DNA from: Gemmatimonas phototrophica
Lineage (GTDB): Bacteria > Gemmatimonadota > Gemmatimonadetes > Gemmatimonadales > Gemmatimonadaceae
DNA length: 64,000 bases
Reading direction: 5' to 3'
Assembly: GCA_945869195.1 (NCBI GenBank)
Contig: CAMBNV010000002.1
Coordinates: forward strand, 1 to 64,000
Shown here one piece after another: positions 14,655 through 25,518 of this stretch; position 1 is the first letter of the stretch, and every line of letters starts with the position of its first letter. A model generated the notes under the pieces. That model was not told the origin of the DNA. It was given only the letters and a program-made list of their open reading frames with translations, and searched no databases. Made by a program: the position numbers and the translations under genes.

Positions 14655-15628
14655 GTGATGCCCGGGATCGGTTGCGCCAGTATCTCGAGCAGCGTCGCGA
14701 GATGGGCGAATCTGAGTTCGTGCTCGACGCTATGAGCGTCGACGACGCGCTCAAGGTGCTCTCGTTCGGCGCACAGCCCTCGGCGGCGCCCTCCGCCGCT
14801 GCGCCTGCGAGTGCACCGCATTCGAAGCCGAGCTCCGACTCGGGTGTTCTCCCAATCCGCGGCGCACCGACTCGCGGCGCACCGACTCGCGGCGCACCCG
14901 TCGAGCATCCTCGGGCGCCACGCACCGACGGCGTGACCGAGGACTGGAAGTCGATCGTCGGTGCACCGGAGGGTGCGACGGAGCTTGCGGGGGCCGCGAG
15001 GCCACGCGCGCCGAAGAGCGCACAGCGGGACAAGGAGGCCGCGCGGCCAATCAGCATGCCGCCTGCCCTTGCCGCCGCCGCGTCACTGGCTGACGTGGCT
15101 CACGCGATTGCCGGCTGCACGGCCTGCGCGCTCTCCGCTACCGCCCTCAATCACGTACCGGGCGAGGGCGACCCTAACGCGAAGTTCGTCGTAGTGGGCG
15201 AGGCGCCCGGAGCGACCGAGGACGAGTTGGGCCGCCCGTTCGTCGGTAAGTCGGGCGACCTGCTGACGAAGATTCTCGAGGCGGTACAGCTGAGGCGCGA
15301 GGACGTCTTTATCTGTAACGTCCTCAAGCATCGGCCGCCCGGGAACCGAAATCCGAGTGGCCCTGAGATCGTGGCGTGCGCTCCGTTCCTACTGCGGCAG
15401 CTCGAAATCCTGCGACCGAAGGTGATCCTTGCCCTTGGAACGTTTGCTGCGCAGACGCTCTTGAAGTCAGATTCCACCATCGGGCAGCTGCGGGGGATCG
15501 AGCACGTGTACCATGGCATCCCTCTCGTCGCTACCTACCATCCCGCTGCTCTGCTACGGAACCCCAACTGGAAGCGCCCCGCGTGGGAAGATGTCCAACT
15601 CGCCCGTAGAATTCTCGATCGCGCCTAA
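14651..15628 (+). CDS. udg: Family 4-like (Fe-S) uracil-DNA glycosylase
   Basis: 325 aa from GTG 14651. The catalytic domain is residues about 145-325: VVVGEAPGATEDELGRPFVG (motif 1), then a LKHRPPGNRNP segment and the second uracil-binding motif YHPAALLRNP. It removes uracil from DNA to start base-excision repair. Expected cluster ligands are C156 and C159 (GCTACAL), a Cys in the usual KCRPP motif, and C243. The third is His226 here, with C222 four residues before it. The N-terminal 145 residues are a low-complexity Ala/Pro-rich linker with an RGAPT repeat. The helix at 2-40 could be a partner-binding element (inference). It overlaps dnaB by 38 bp. Confidence 0.88.
   Translation: MSDARDRLRQYLEQRREMGESEFVLDAMSVDDALKVLSFGAQPSAAPSAAAPASAPHSKPSSDSGVLPIRGAPTRGAPTRGAPVEHPRAPRTDGVTEDWKSIVGAPEGATELAGAARPRAPKSAQRDKEAARPISMPPALAAAASLADVAHAIAGCTACALSATALNHVPGEGDPNAKFVVVGEAPGATEDELGRPFVGKSGDLLTKILEAVQLRREDVFICNVLKHRPPGNRNPSGPEIVACAPFLLRQLEILRPKVILALGTFAAQTLLKSDSTIGQLRGIEHVYHGIPLVATYHPAALLRNPNWKRPAWEDVQLARRILDRA
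14858..14902 (+). repeat. 15-bp tandem repeat inside udg
   Basis: The unit CGCGGCGCACCGACT is present at 14858-14872 and 14873-14887, and about 12 bases of a third copy follow. It encodes RGAPT-RGAPT-RGAP in the linker of the uracil-DNA glycosylase. The repeat keeps the frame, so copy-number change would only alter linker length. Confidence 0.85.
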
Positions 15629-17027
15629 GACGGCCTCGGTCGATCCGTTCCGTGACCGACGACCCCCCTGGTCGGAGGACGCGGAGCGTGCCGTCCTCGC
15701 CGCCATGATGCTCTCCGTCGACGCCATCGTGACCGCCTCGGAAATGCTCACCGAGGACACGTTTTATCGCGAGGGGCACCGTCGGCTTTTCCGCGCGATG
15801 ATGATCGTGCACGCCGCTGGCGCTGTCGTCGACCCGCTCACCCTCGCGAATGAGCTTGAGCAGCGCGGCGACCTGCCCGGCGCGGGTGGGAAGGAGTACA
15901 TCGGGGGCCTGCTCGATGAGGTGCCAACCGCGGCCAACGTCGAACATCACTGCAAGATCGTCCGCGAAAAGGCGCTGCGTCGTCGCCTGATCGAGACGGC
16001 GACGACGCTGGTTCGCGAAGGGCACGAGAGTCCGGCCGACGTGGCCGAACTGCTCGACATGGCGGAGTCGAAGATCCTTGAGCTCAACGACCAACGTGGG
16101 TCGGAGGGTTTCGTCAAGATCAAGTCGCTACTCTGGTCCGCGATGGAGCGCATCGAGCTCTTGCGCTCGTCCGGGGGCGGCCTCACCGGGGTGCCGTCGG
16201 GATTTGCCGATCTCGACAAATTGACACTCGGGTTCCAGCCCTCCGATCTCGTCATCATCGCGGCGCGTCCGTCGATGGGCAAGACGGCGTTCGTCTTAAA
16301 CATCGCGCAATACGCCGCCATCGAACGCAATGTCCCGACGGCGATCTTCTCGCTCGAAATGAGTACTGATTCGCTCCTGATGCGCATGCTCGCCTCCGAG
16401 GGTTACGTCGACGCACAACGTTTGCGGTCCGGCGCCTTAACGGCGCAGGACGCATCAAACCTCGCGAAGGCCGCGGCCCTGCTCGGCCAGGCACCCGTCT
16501 GGATTGACGACACGCCAGGGCTCACCGTGCTCGAGCTTCGGTCGCGCGCGCGTCGGCTCAAGAGTCAGGCCGACATCAAGTTGATCATCGTCGACTATCT
16601 CCAGCTGGTGAACGGGCCGGCCAACGCGGAAAACCGGCAACAGGAGGTCTCGATGATCTCACGCTCGTTGAAGGCGTTGGCCAAGGAGCTCAATGTCCCG
16701 GTGCTCGCCCTGTCCCAGCTCTCGCGCGCGTCGGAACAGCGCGGCGGAGAGAACCGGAAGCCCCAGCTCTCCGACCTGCGTGACTCCGGCGCGATCGAGC
16801 AGGACGCCGACGTCGTGCTCTTCATCTACCGGCCTGAGATGAACGAACGGCCGTATGACGAGCAGGGAAATGCACGGATGGTGCCGGGGACCAGCGATGT
16901 GCCGCTTGACGGCTATGCGGAGGTCATCATTGGAAAGCACCGCAACGGGCCGACGGGGTTCGTGAAGATGCATTTTCGAAAGCAGCATACGCGGTTTGAA
17001 AACTGGTCCGGCCGCCACTCGGAGTGA
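15591..17027 (+). CDS. dnaB: Replicative DNA helicase
   Basis: 478 aa from ATG 15591 (MSNSPVEFSIAP), chosen over an earlier in-frame ATG at 15513 because DnaB homology begins at RRPPWSEDAERAVLAAML. The N-terminal domain binds primase. The RecA-like domain has Walker A ARPSMGKTAF (about residue 225), Walker B IIVDYLQL and the arginine-finger region near EHGG-type loops (ASEQRGGENRKPQLSDLRDSGAIEQDADVV). Hexameric, it unwinds DNA 5'-3' at the fork. Its 5' end overlaps udg by 38 bp, and radA follows. Confidence 0.95.
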   Translation: MSNSPVEFSIAPKTASVDPFRDRRPPWSEDAERAVLAAMMLSVDAIVTASEMLTEDTFYREGHRRLFRAMMIVHAAGAVVDPLTLANELEQRGDLPGAGGKEYIGGLLDEVPTAANVEHHCKIVREKALRRRLIETATTLVREGHESPADVAELLDMAESKILELNDQRGSEGFVKIKSLLWSAMERIELLRSSGGGLTGVPSGFADLDKLTLGFQPSDLVIIAARPSMGKTAFVLNIAQYAAIERNVPTAIFSLEMSTDSLLMRMLASEGYVDAQRLRSGALTAQDASNLAKAAALLGQAPVWIDDTPGLTVLELRSRARRLKSQADIKLIIVDYLQLVNGPANAENRQQEVSMISRSLKALAKELNVPVLALSQLSRASEQRGGENRKPQLSDLRDSGAIEQDADVVLFIYRPEMNERPYDEQGNARMVPGTSDVPLDGYAEVIIGKHRNGPTGFVKMHFRKQHTRFENWSGRHSE

Positions 17028-17097
17028 GGGTGACGTCGCCGAGCCGCCCCGTTCGGCCGCGCCTGACCCGCGCGGCCCGCGCCTGGGGATCATCGCC

Positions 17098-18510
17098 GTG
17101 GCGCTGAAGTCCAAGTCGGTGTATCGCTGCACCGAGTGCGGCGCGGAGTCATTGCGCTGGGCAGGGCAGTGCAACGCCTGCAGCGAGTGGAACACGCTCG
17201 TTGAGGAGATGGCCGCGCCGAAGGCGAGCGCAAGCAGGGGCATCGGCGCGGCGCGGCGCAGGGCGGGGTCGCAGTCCTACGGGGAGGGCGGCAGCGTGAT
17301 GGAGACATCGCGCCTGCGCGACGTGCAGGGTTCTGAGCTGAACCGCCTGCGCACCGGCATCAACGAGTTCGACTTCGTGCTGGGCGGCGGCGTCGTCCCT
17401 GGCTCGATGGTCCTCGTGGGAGGGGAACCGGGGATTGGCAAGAGTACGATCCTGCTTCAGGTCGCCGCGCGACTCGAGGTCGCGGGTCACGCCGCGCTAT
17501 ATGTGAGCGGCGAGGAGTCACCGCTCCAAGTGAAGCTCCGCTCGGACCGCCTCGGCGCGGACGCAGACGCCGGCGCCGTGCGACTGCTGGGTGAGACCAA
17601 TCTGGAGACGATTCTCGCGACGGCCGTCTCGCTACGGCCCGCGGTGCTTGTGGTCGACTCGATCCAGACCGTCTTTACCGGGGATCTCGAGGGCGCACCC
17701 GGGAACGTGGGACAGGTCCGCGAGTGCGCGGCGCGGCTTATGCGATTCGCCAAGGAGAGCGGGACCGCGGTATTCGTCGTGGGTCACGTGACCAAGGGCG
17801 GCGGCATCGCCGGGCCAAAGACGCTCGAGCATATCGTCGACACGGTGCTTTACTTCGAAGGCGAGGGTATGGCGGATCATCGCGTACTGCGCGCGACGAA
17901 GAACCGCTTTGGGTCAGTCGATGAAATCGGGGTCTTCCGCATGACAGTCTCCGGATTGGTGGCGGTGGAGAATCCGAGCGCGCTGTTCCTGAGCGAACGG
18001 ACCGATGCGGCCACGAGCGGCAGCGCCGTCACCTGTCTGCTCGAGGGCACGCGACCGATGCTGCTGGAGGTGCAGGGGCTCGCGGCGAAAGCCGGATTTG
18101 GCACGCCGCAACGCGTGAGCACTGGCTACGACAATCGACGGCTCGCCCTGTTACTCGCCGTGCTCGATAAACGGGCCGGCCTCTCGTTCGCACAGCTTGA
18201 TGTCTTCCTTAACGTCGTTGGCGGCGTGCGCATGCAGGAGCCGGCGGGTGATCTCGCGGTCGCCGTAGCGCTCGCGAGCAGCGTGTACGACCGGGCACTG
18301 CCGGCCGACGCGGTCTTCATCGGCGAAGTGGGACTCGCGGGTGAGATTCGTGCGGTCTCGCAGGCGGAGCGTCGGATTGCCGAGGCCGAGAAGATGGGAA
18401 TGAAAGTGGCGTATGTGTCGGAACGCAGCGTGCCGAGACGCGCGCCCAAATCACTGAAGGTGCGCGGCGTCGCTGATCTCGGTGTGCTCTTCAAGGAGCT
18501 CTTCCGATGA
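17098..18510 (+). CDS. radA: DNA repair protein RadA (Sms)
   Basis: 470 aa from GTG 17098 (VALKSKSVYRC), chosen because RadA starts just before its C4 zinc finger; an ATG at 16996 in the same frame overlaps dnaB and adds an unconserved stretch. The zinc finger is CTECG...CNAC (residues about 10-27), Walker A is GGEPGIGKST, the RadA-specific motif is KNRFGSVDEIG, and a Lon-protease-like C-terminal domain follows from about residue 290. It is a branch-migration helicase in recombination. It ends in ATGA, overlapping ispD. Confidence 0.94.
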   Translation: MALKSKSVYRCTECGAESLRWAGQCNACSEWNTLVEEMAAPKASASRGIGAARRRAGSQSYGEGGSVMETSRLRDVQGSELNRLRTGINEFDFVLGGGVVPGSMVLVGGEPGIGKSTILLQVAARLEVAGHAALYVSGEESPLQVKLRSDRLGADADAGAVRLLGETNLETILATAVSLRPAVLVVDSIQTVFTGDLEGAPGNVGQVRECAARLMRFAKESGTAVFVVGHVTKGGGIAGPKTLEHIVDTVLYFEGEGMADHRVLRATKNRFGSVDEIGVFRMTVSGLVAVENPSALFLSERTDAATSGSAVTCLLEGTRPMLLEVQGLAAKAGFGTPQRVSTGYDNRRLALLLAVLDKRAGLSFAQLDVFLNVVGGVRMQEPAGDLAVAVALASSVYDRALPADAVFIGEVGLAGEIRAVSQAERRIAEAEKMGMKVAYVSERSVPRRAPKSLKVRGVADLGVLFKELFR

Positions 18511-19277
18511 CCGCCGCCGATGCACCGCGCACCGAGACCGTGCCGAGCGCAACCCCGCCGAGTCCAGTTACAGCACCACGCGTGGCGCGCGACGTCGGCG
18601 TGGTCATCGTGGCCGGCGGTTCGGGGAGCCGCATGGGCGGCGGTGAGCTCAAGCAGCTGCGTTGGGTGGCAGGCAAGCCGATGCTCCTGCACTCGCTTCA
18701 GGCGTTTCAGGCGCGAGCGGACGTCGCGATGGTGGTCTGTGTTCTGCCGCGACAGTACGCGGGCGATCCACCGCCATGGATTTTCCAGAGCGATGCGGAG
18801 CGCCTGCTGATTGGCGTCGGTGGTGCGACGCGCGCGGAGTCTGTCGCCAACGGACTCGAGGACCTCCCGCCAGAGTGCCAGTATGTGCTCGTCCACGATG
18901 CAGCGCGACCGTTTCCCTCTGAGGGGATGATCGATCGCGTGATTTCCGAGGCGCGGAAGGGTCACGGTGCGATTGCGGCCCTGCCAGTCAGTGACACACT
19001 TAAGCGCGTCGATGCCGATGGACGGATCGCGGCGACTGTGCCGCGCGAGGGACTCTGGCGCGCGCAGACGCCGCAGGGGTTTCCGCGAGAGATGATCGAG
19101 CGCGCGCATCGCGAGGGCCGCGAGAACGGAACGCATGCGTCGGCCACTGACGATGCGGCACTGTGTGAGCTGCTTGGTTTCCCGGTGTTCGTAGTCCGAG
19201 GCAGCGAGCGGGCGCTCAAGGTCACCGATGATGGGGACTTCGCGCGTGCGGAAGCCGCTTTTCCGTTGCCGGAATAG
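18507..19277 (+). CDS. ispD: 2-C-methyl-D-erythritol 4-phosphate cytidylyltransferase
   Basis: 256 aa. After a 29-residue Pro/Thr-rich N-terminus comes the nucleotidyltransferase loop VIVAGGSGSRMGGGELKQ, then HDAARPF and TLKRVDADGRI, WRAQTPQGF and a C-terminal TDDAALCE. IspD makes CDP-methylerythritol in the non-mevalonate isoprenoid pathway, which supplies the menaquinone side chain among others. No ispF is adjacent, unlike in many genomes. Overlaps radA by 4 bp. Confidence 0.9.
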   Translation: MTAADAPRTETVPSATPPSPVTAPRVARDVGVVIVAGGSGSRMGGGELKQLRWVAGKPMLLHSLQAFQARADVAMVVCVLPRQYAGDPPPWIFQSDAERLLIGVGGATRAESVANGLEDLPPECQYVLVHDAARPFPSEGMIDRVISEARKGHGAIAALPVSDTLKRVDADGRIAATVPREGLWRAQTPQGFPREMIERAHREGRENGTHASATDDAALCELLGFPVFVVRGSERALKVTDDGDFARAEAAFPLPE

Positions 19278-19279
19278 CG

Positions 19280-19948
19280 ATGGCAGAAGCGCGAGGGATC
19301 CCGTTCTGGTCGCCAGAGGAGGTCGATGCGGCCCTCACCGGCACCGTTGCACACCTCCAGGACGGTGGGATCCTCGCGTACCCCACCGAGACGGTCTACG
19401 GGTTCGGGACCATGATCGACCGCGAGGCAGTTGATCGACTAGTGAGTCTCAAGCGGCGACCGCCGGTTAAGCCATTCCTCCTGTTGATTAGCGACACGTC
19501 GATGCTCGCGCGACTCGGACTCCAGGTCACGCGCTCCGCGAGCATGCTCGTCGCGCGCCACTGGCCCGGGCCGCTCACGCTGGTGCTACCAGGAGGGGAG
19601 CGTCGAATTCCGGAGCGGCTTCGCGGCCCGGAGGGCGGAATCGCGGTGCGGTGGACGCCGCACGTCGGCCTGCAGCGGCTCATTAGCGCACTCGGTGATC
19701 CAATCACCAGCACCTCAGCGAATCTTCCAGGCCAGCCACCTGCCATCGCGGCGGCGGAAATTGCGAGCCAGTGGGGGAACGACGTCGCGAACGGAACGAT
19801 CCGTCTGCTCGATGGGGGTCGGTTGCCGGTCTCGTCCGCGTCGACGGTGGTCGACTGCACCGGCCGGGTTCCGCGTGTCATTCGGCCCGGCGCACTCCCC
19901 GTGTCCACGTTGCGGGAAAGCGTCCCAGACCTCATCGAAGACCTGTGA
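19280..19948 (+). CDS. tsaC: L-threonylcarbamoyladenylate synthase (TsaC/Sua5/YwlC family)
   Basis: 222 aa, the short YrdC-domain-only form. Diagnostic segments are GGILAYPTETVYGFG (about residues 29-43), LKRRPPVKPFLLL, the WPGPLTLVLP strand, GIAVRWTPH and ITSTSANLPGQPP. It makes threonylcarbamoyl-AMP from threonine, bicarbonate and ATP for tRNA t6A37. The stop TGA overlaps the GTG of the next gene. Confidence 0.9.
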   Translation: MAEARGIPFWSPEEVDAALTGTVAHLQDGGILAYPTETVYGFGTMIDREAVDRLVSLKRRPPVKPFLLLISDTSMLARLGLQVTRSASMLVARHWPGPLTLVLPGGERRIPERLRGPEGGIAVRWTPHVGLQRLISALGDPITSTSANLPGQPPAIAAAEIASQWGNDVANGTIRLLDGGRLPVSSASTVVDCTGRVPRVIRPGALPVSTLRESVPDLIEDL

Positions 19949-20421
19949 CCGGGCTCGTACTCTTTGTTTGCACCGGCAACACCTGCCGTAGTCCCATGGC
20001 CGAGGTGATTGCGCGTCGGTCCGTGGATGCGCGGCACCGCTCCGATATCACCGTGGCGAGCGCCGGCACGAGTGCCTGGGATGGAGCACCTGCATCCGAC
20101 GGCGCGCTTCTCGTAGCGCTCGAGCACGGACTCGATCTGAATGGGCATCGGGCCACGATGCTCTCGCGCGACCTCGTGAAGGCCGCCTCGCTAATCCTGG
20201 TGATGAGTCCTCACCACGCCGAGCGCGCCGTGGTACTCGGCGGCGCCGGCCGCACGCACCTCCTCACCGACTTTGCCAGCCGCTCCACCAACGGGCAGCC
20301 GGTTCAGGATCCGTTTGGTGGCGAGCTCGACCAGTATCGTCGGACCTTTGACGAACTCACCGGCGAGATTTCAGCGGCGCTTGACCGGATCGCCGGCGGG
20401 CACGGCGCGGATACGGCGTGA
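19945..20421 (+). CDS. Low-molecular-weight protein-tyrosine-phosphatase family
   Basis: 158 aa from GTG 19945, chosen because the P-loop must lie at the N-terminus: LFVCTGNTCRSPMAE (Cys about residue 8), matching CX5R(S/T). The general-acid Asp is in VQDPFGG near residue 122. LMW-PTPs dephosphorylate tyrosine; relatives next to tsaC in other bacteria act as arginine phosphatases (YwlE with YwlC in Bacillus). The Thr in CTGNTCR is the residue reported to favour phospho-arginine in YwlE, so an arginine phosphatase is a real alternative. Confidence 0.85.
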   Translation: MTGLVLFVCTGNTCRSPMAEVIARRSVDARHRSDITVASAGTSAWDGAPASDGALLVALEHGLDLNGHRATMLSRDLVKAASLILVMSPHHAERAVVLGGAGRTHLLTDFASRSTNGQPVQDPFGGELDQYRRTFDELTGEISAALDRIAGGHGADTA

Positions 20422-21238
20422 ACGAACTCCCCGGTCGCCTCGTGTTGGTCGGTCACCCGGTGGCGCACTCGCTTTCGCCCGACTTCCAGAACGCGGCGCT
20501 TGAGATGGCGGGGATCCCCTTGCTCTACGAGGCACTCGACGTCGCCCCCGGGGATCTGAAGGCGATTATGGGACTACTCGCGGATGCGCGTGCGGCGGGC
20601 AATGTGACCATGCCACATAAGGAATCGGTCTTCGCCTGGTGCTCGCGCCGTACGCCAGTCGCCGAGCGCGTTGGTGCGGTAAACATCTTCTGGACGGACA
20701 GCGACGGCGTGGTGGGCGACAATACCGATGTGGGTGGGTTCTGTTTTGCCGTGGAGCGCCTGCTCGGTCGTCGACCGGCGGGGTTGCGCGTGGGTATGCT
20801 CGGGGCGGGCGGCGCCGCGGCGGCCGTCTGTGCGGCGGTGGAGCAGTGGCCCGACAGTCAGGTGCGAGTGTTTGCACGTACGCGTGATCGTGCCGACCTG
20901 CTCGCCGGACGCTTTCCTGGTGTCGCGCGCGTGGTCTCCCGCGCGATGGATACCGTGCAGGGGGTGGATCTGCTCGTGAATGCCACTCCACTCGGGTTGG
21001 AAGGCGCGCTGATGCCGATCCCCCCTGGGAGTATTTCTCTCGATACGGCGGTGCTCGATCTCACCTATCGTCGCGGGCGCACTCCGTTTACGCAGGCGTG
21101 CCGCGCCCGAGGGCTGCGAGCCGACGACGGTCTGGCGATGCTGGTGGAGCAGGGGGCGCTGTCGTTCGAGCGGTGGTTCGGCACCGCCCCCGATCGCGGA
21201 GCGATGTGGCGCGTGGCCCTCGCGCGCCAGAGCGGACC

Positions 21239-21242
<4 letters not shown>
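20418..21242 (+). CDS. aroE: Shikimate dehydrogenase
   Basis: 274 aa from GTG 20418. The substrate domain starts LVLVGHPVAHSLSPDFQNAA; NVTMPHKE carries the catalytic Lys, NTDVGGFC the catalytic Asp and GMLGAGGAAAAV the NADP loop; LVNATPLGL follows. It reduces 3-dehydroshikimate in the chorismate pathway. Chorismate is also the substrate of MqnA at 62698. Overlaps genes on both sides by 4 bp. Confidence 0.92.
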
Positions 21243-23042
<1,800 letters not shown>

Positions 23043-23056
23043 GCTCGACTCTCGAG

Positions 23057-24259
23057 ATGAATACTCGGACCATCAAGGACCTCTCACCGGCGGAGATGCG
23101 CGGAAAACGCGCACTCGTGCGAGTCGATTTCAACGTGCCGTTCGACGCCGCCGGGCGCGTCGGCGACGACACCCGCATTCGGGCGGCCATCCCGACCATC
23201 CAAGCGCTCCTCGCGGCGGGCGCGCGCGTGGTGCTCTTCTCGCATCTCGGACGCCCCAAGGGAAAGCCTGATCTCAAGTACACGCTCGCTCCAGCGGCAC
23301 CGGTGCTCGCGGCACTTCTGGGCGGCAAGGTGGTGGTTACGTTCGTGCCGCATGTTGTCGGCGCCGCGGCTGAGGCGGCGACGAGGTCACTCAAGGACGG
23401 TGAAGTCTGCCTGCTCGAAAACACGCGCTTCGAGGCCGGCGAGGAGACGAACGACGCGGCGCTCGCGACAGGGTTCGCTCGGCTCGGTGACTTCTATGTC
23501 AACGACGCGTTCGGCGCCGCGCATCGGGCGCATGCGTCTACAGAAGGTGTGACAAAGCACCTGCGCCCGGCGGTGGCGGGATTGCTCATGGCGCGGGAAC
23601 TCACGTTCCTCGGTAGCGCACTCGAGAAGCCGAGGCGGCCATTTCTTGCGATCCTCGGCGGATCGAAGATTTCAGGAAAAATCGATGTCATCGAAGCCCT
23701 GCTCCCAAAGGTCGACGGGATCCTCATTGGGGGGGCGATGGCGTGCACGTTCTACGAGGCGATGGGCTTTGAGACGGGAGAGTCACTCGTCGAGGACGAG
23801 CGCGTCGACATGGCGGCGGACCTGATCGAACGTGCTGCGTTTCGGCTCACCCTGCCCCACGACGCGATGGTCGCACCGTCGATCGCCGAGGCGAGCGAAG
23901 CGCATGCGGTCCGGCGTGATGCGATTCCTGAGGGCGAGGCGATGCTCGACATCGGTCCGGAGAGTGCCGTGTCGTATGCACGGGCGATCGCGTCCGCGAA
24001 GACGATCATCTGGAACGGCCCGATGGGCGTGTTTGAGACCAAGCCGTTCGATGCCGGCACGATGGCGGTGGCCCATGCGATGGCCGCCGCGACGGCCGCC
24101 GGCGCGACGACGATTGTCGGTGGCGGTGATTCGGCCGCCGCGGTCCAGGCGGTGGGGCTCGCGAACAAGATGAGCCATGTCTCTACGGGCGGCGGTGCGT
24201 CGCTCGAGTTTCTTGAAGGAAAGATCCTCCCTGGCATCGCTGCGCTCGACCAACGCTGA
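23057..24259 (+). CDS. pgk: Phosphoglycerate kinase
   Basis: 400 aa from ATG 23057 (MNTRTIKDLSPAEMRGKRALVRVDFNVP), chosen over an earlier start inside gap. Substrate Arg/Asp motif RVDFNVPFD, SHLGRPKGK, ENTRFEAGEE, a hinge with GGSKISGKIDVIEALLPKVD, and the C-terminal GGGDSAAAVQAVG. It makes ATP from 1,3-bisphosphoglycerate. Fourteen bases separate it from gap. Confidence 0.96.
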   Translation: MNTRTIKDLSPAEMRGKRALVRVDFNVPFDAAGRVGDDTRIRAAIPTIQALLAAGARVVLFSHLGRPKGKPDLKYTLAPAAPVLAALLGGKVVVTFVPHVVGAAAEAATRSLKDGEVCLLENTRFEAGEETNDAALATGFARLGDFYVNDAFGAAHRAHASTEGVTKHLRPAVAGLLMARELTFLGSALEKPRRPFLAILGGSKISGKIDVIEALLPKVDGILIGGAMACTFYEAMGFETGESLVEDERVDMAADLIERAAFRLTLPHDAMVAPSIAEASEAHAVRRDAIPEGEAMLDIGPESAVSYARAIASAKTIIWNGPMGVFETKPFDAGTMAVAHAMAAATAAGATTIVGGGDSAAAVQAVGLANKMSHVSTGGGASLEFLEGKILPGIAALDQR

Positions 24260-24269
24260 CCCAGACCCG

Positions 24270-25022
24270 ATGCCAACTCTGATCTTCGCCGCCAACTGGA
24301 AGATGAATCAGGCCCCCGCCGCCGCCACCGCTTTTGTTCGTGCGTTCACCGATCAGTACGTGCGCCGGCAGGATCGTCGAGTGCTCTTTTTCCCGCCAGC
24401 AGTGTCGATGTACGCGGTGGTGCAGGGGCTGCGAGATCGGAGCGACCTCGAGGTCGGAGTGCAGAATATCCACTGGGAGGATCAGGGCGCCTTCACCGGT
24501 GAGACATCGGGACCTCTCGCGCACGCAGCCGGCGCACGGCATGTGCTCGTCGGGCACTCTGAACGCCGCCATCTGTTCGGCGAGACAGATGAGGAGACGG
24601 CGAAAAAGATCTCATCTGCGTTCCGTGCCGGCCTAACGCCAACGCTCTGCGTCGGTGAGACCCTCACGCAACGTGAGGCAGGGGAGACGATCGCTGTGGT
24701 GCAGCGGCAGCTCCGGGCGGCTCTGGCTGGCGTGGCAGCCCCGATCCTCACCAGCGCGATCGTCGCCTACGAGCCTGTCTGGGCGATCGGGACGGGACGG
24801 ACCGCCACCCCCGCCGACGCGAGTGAGGTGCACCTCGCGATCCGTGCCGAGCTGCGAGCGATCGCGGGGGAGCTGGGCGCGGCGATCCCCATCCTCTATG
24901 GCGGCAGCGTGAATCGGTCCAACGTACAGAGTTTACTCGCTGCTCCCGAGGTGCAGGGTGTGCTGGTTGGAGGGGCGAGTCTGGACGCAGAACAGTGGTG
25001 CGCCATCGTCGGCGGGTCCTGA
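24270..25022 (+). CDS. tpiA: Triosephosphate isomerase
   Basis: 250 aa from ATG 24270. AANWKMN with the catalytic Lys, GHSERR with the catalytic His (about 95) and AYEPVWAIGTG with the catalytic Glu, followed by YGGSVNRSN. It interconverts dihydroxyacetone phosphate and glyceraldehyde 3-phosphate. Third gene of the glycolytic run. Confidence 0.96.
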   Translation: MPTLIFAANWKMNQAPAAATAFVRAFTDQYVRRQDRRVLFFPPAVSMYAVVQGLRDRSDLEVGVQNIHWEDQGAFTGETSGPLAHAAGARHVLVGHSERRHLFGETDEETAKKISSAFRAGLTPTLCVGETLTQREAGETIAVVQRQLRAALAGVAAPILTSAIVAYEPVWAIGTGRTATPADASEVHLAIRAELRAIAGELGAAIPILYGGSVNRSNVQSLLAAPEVQGVLVGGASLDAEQWCAIVGGS

Positions 25023-25049
25023 GACTCGGCGGGGGATTGCGAAGGGTTG

Positions 25050-25076
25050 CCGGAGAGAAGTAACTCCGGTATTCTT
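25050..25076 (+). terminator. Weak terminator-like hairpin after tpiA
   Basis: CCGGAG (25050-25055), an 8-nt loop and CTCCGG (25064-25069), followed by TATTCTT. The stem is only 6 bp and the T-tract poor, so termination may be partial before secG. Confidence 0.35.
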
Positions 25077-25117
25077 CGAGGCTTACCGCGTCCGCCGCAC
25101 CCGCCGATCGAGCCCCC

Positions 25118-25516
25118 ATGTATACGTTTCTCCTCGTTCTTCTCATCATCGACGCGATTATTCTCGCGGCCGCCGTTCTCATGCAGGCCGGTAAGGGCGG
25201 CGGTGTCGCTGCCAATTTCGGCGGCGCCTCCTCCTCGACCTCCTCGGTGATTGGCTCGCGCCAGGCCGGCGACCTCCTCACCAAGACCAGCTGGTGGGGC
25301 GGAGGCATTTTCATCTTCCTCGCGTTCCTATTGCAGCTCATGTCGAGCCGCTCCACGGGACCGCGGTCGATCCTCGATGACATTGCGTCGCCGGCTCAGT
25401 CGCAGACGGCGCCTTTGACGCCGGAACCGCCGTCAAGCCTGATCCCGCTTGAGCAGGCGACTCCGCCGACACTGACTCCGCCGACGCCGGCTCCGACGAC
25501 CACGCCGCCGCTGTAG
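25118..25516 (+). CDS. secG: Protein translocase subunit SecG
   Basis: 132 aa. Two transmembrane segments (about residues 2-20 and 58-76) flank the SecG hallmark [15 protein letters not shown]. SecG supports the SecYE channel and SecA cycling. A Pro/Thr/Ser-rich tail of about 50 residues follows the second helix, longer than in E. coli. The position after tpiA is common in bacteria. Confidence 0.9.
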   Translation: MYTFLLVLLIIDAIILAAAVLMQAGKGGGVAANFGGASSSTSSVIGSRQAGDLLTKTSWWGGGIFIFLAFLLQLMSSRSTGPRSILDDIASPAQSQTAPLTPEPPSSLIPLEQATPPTLTPPTPAPTTTPPL

Positions 25517-25518
25517 CC

